Part shown: positions 62,176 through 64,000 of the stretch, piece after piece
Numbering within the stretch: the stretch's first letter is position 1
Layout: each line of letters starts with the position of its first letter
NCBI GenBank assembly: GCA_036927565.1
Contig: JAYESD010000001.1
Location: forward strand, 277,337,560-277,401,559
Reading direction: 5' to 3'
DNA: 64,000 nt
Origin: Tuctoria greenei
Lineage: Eukaryota > Streptophyta > Magnoliopsida > Poales > Poaceae
Program-made: the position numbers and the translations under genes
Notes under the pieces: model-generated
Told to the model about the DNA's origin: nothing
Databases searched by the model: none
The model's input: the letters and a program-made list of their open reading frames with translations, nothing else

Positions 62176-64000
62176 TGTGACGCCCGGTTCCGAAAAATGA
62201 ACCGAACTAACGCATATGTGTGCCCAGGATGTTCATCACACATACACGAGTGCAATCACAAAAGAGTATACAGAAAATTACCACATAACAAGATTAATTA
62301 ACAAAATTTTATTACACAAACCATATTATCCTCGATTACAACTTCTAAAGAATATTAATGACAAGTTCAACTAATGCAGCGGAAATAAACTAATTAAGCA
62401 ACTAAGCAAACTAAGCAGCATAAGCAATAGGGATAACACAGCTCCAATAACACCACAGGCAAAGCTGACGGTAGACACGGCCTAGAATTCCGCATTATCA
62501 CCATTAAACTCCCAATCCTGACCTGCAACTGTTGGGGGGGGGGATTGCAAGAGTGAGTACATGTCGTACTCAGCAAGTGTGGAAAGTATGACATGTGGCT
62601 GATTCAAATGACGACAATAATAATGGCTAAGTGCTAAAAAGTACATTAAAAACATTTGAAAAGCAATATATTATATTTATATGAATCGAACCCATCATAA
62701 GCATAAGTAATATCATAATACTAATCTGAATTCACTACCATCATTAATAATTCCAGATTTCACCATTGCCAATAACCATATTCAATACCAGAAATAAATC
62801 CATAACCATAATACCAACCATAACCATTCCAATTACCATCCCAATACCGAGTACCTTCTAATCATGGAAGTTGTCCAGGTGCTCATAACCGGGAGCACGG
62901 CTATCATGATAGTTTTATTTAACTCTGCAGAGTTTGTACCTCTTTACCCACGTGTTTGTGATTTCATCACCCCTCAGCGACTAAAGAACCTCCCTTATGC
63001 CAATTACACTTCCTTTGGTGTATGGCCAAGAGATCACAAAATAGCCTTTACAAAGGGATTACTAGCCTATTTAGACCCCACTGAGGTTTCACCGGTGGCG
63101 ATGTCTCCCACTGAGCACATCTTCAACCAAGGTCCCCCTCTTGAGCCATTCAGATCCCAGGGTAGTCCCACCAATCATCAACAAACCCAATCCGACTACC
63201 CCTTCCCCAAGCATCCACAATGGTCCAAACAGCACTAGCAAAGCCCTAATTAATCAGCTACGCCGCACCCATACTTGGCCTCGTGGTGGCACTGTAATCC
63301 TGGCTTATTCTCACATGAACCAGTCCTTAGATCTAAAGCAAGCAAACCACCATGACATCCAACCCATCCACATACTAGGCTTGCTTAGATCACCCATTAT
63401 CATATCATATTTAACCAGTTCACATTAACCAAAATATCATTAATGCATAATTAAATGTGTAGTGTTGTTTTCCCATCTCAGTTAATTAAGCGAAGCAAAA
63501 AGGTAACGATCCAATCCCGACTCTCTACCATATATTCCAGGTGACAAGGGTGGTTTAACAAATCTAGTAAACTTCCTACCATAGGATTCCCATCAATTTG
63601 ACACAAGCATGCAGTTTGCAAACAAAACATGTATTTTAAAAACAGGATCAATATTCTTCAAGGACACTTGCCTTGCTCTTGCTATTGATTAGGGTCAAAG
63701 CCTTCAAACTCTTGGTGCTGTAGGTCCTCCGCGGCACTCTCTAGCGCAAATCCGTCTAATCCACACAATAAACATACAAGACAAGAAACACAATCAAAGA
63801 GTGCACAAATATTACTCAATATGACATGACATGCATGATTTATGCAAATGCAAGGTAGAACTTGTTAATAGATTGCTTTTAATGATCACTAACTAGTCCT
63901 AATAGCTTTTAACAAGTTTATAAAGGTTTGGATTCGATTAGATCAAATTTTAGAATCAATTCAACACAATTTAACCAGAAAGATCGGACTAGTCCGCTAG
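62176..64000 (-). repeat. 5' LTR of the right-hand chromovirus, R/U5 side only
   Basis: Matches 55845-57669; the window ends within the LTR at the first CGGACTAGTCCG motif. No gene in it. Confidence 0.93.

Larger units (their letters stand above)
55845..64000 (-). mobile_element. Second Tekay-type chromovirus (right end outside window)
   Basis: Minus-strand order: 5' LTR (from beyond 64000 to 62176), initiator-Met-type PBS, gag-protease, RT, integrase end, chromodomain, PPT, 3' LTR (58641-55845). Inserted in the protease gene of the second Tat copy; the left target duplication would be GTCCG (55840-55844). Its LTR sequence is unrelated to that of the 30-kb chromovirus, and it has no room for an extra ORF between PBS and gag. 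Confidence 0.92.

Overview
The window looks like plant nuclear DNA, most likely from a grass and probably a panicoid. It has nested LTR retrotransposons of the Ty1-copia SIRE type and the Ty3-gypsy Tekay and Tat types, small Stowaway-like MITEs, a GC-rich intron-bearing LRR receptor kinase gene, and no bacterial or organellar signal. Lineage names come from reading domains, primer-binding sites and architecture by eye, without database searches. Roughly 90% is transposable element and only one host gene is visible.

Left part (1-13204): the 3' end of a hAT transposon sits inside the 3' LTR of an 11.7-kb SIRE-type Ty1-copia element on the minus strand. That element carries gag, pol and an extra third ORF in the env-like position. 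It is itself inserted in the RNase H region of a plus-strand copia element, whose 3' end and short LTR survive at 13205-14083. Next to this lies a 1.8-kb non-autonomous relative in opposite orientation (14228-16010, TSD CTTTC) with a GC-rich cargo instead of gag-pol.

Centre (16299-50775): a malectin-like/LRR receptor-like kinase gene of about 13 exons. It carries two frameshifts, one nonsense codon and a 29-codon in-frame foldback insertion. The intron inside its kinase domain is expanded by a 30.2-kb block: a plus-strand Tekay-type chromovirus (19584-49773, TSD GCAAC). That chromovirus was hit by a Tat-type element in its 5' LTR (21364-34353, TSD GAGAC) and by a gag-only non-autonomous element in the zinc knuckle of its gag (38550-43113, TSD GGTAG).

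Right part (50776-64000): MITEs, a decayed LTR-like stretch, a probable CACTA-type end, then a second Tat copy (52986-55844) cut by a second, different Tekay-type chromovirus on the minus strand (55845 to beyond 64000). The pol gene of the latter has lost RNase H and most of integrase through a deletion at a short microhomology.

Most interesting points: (1) between the 5' LTR and gag of the 30-kb chromovirus lies a 400-codon ORF whose first residues copy the histone H3 tail in register, including K4 and K9, in an element whose integrase also ends in a chromodomain; (2) the U3 regions of three unrelated retrotransposon families each hold arrays of short CGGA...TCCG or CCGG palindromes placed just upstream of the TATA box; (3) the SIRE element repeats this arrangement internally upstream of its third ORF, suggesting a private promoter.
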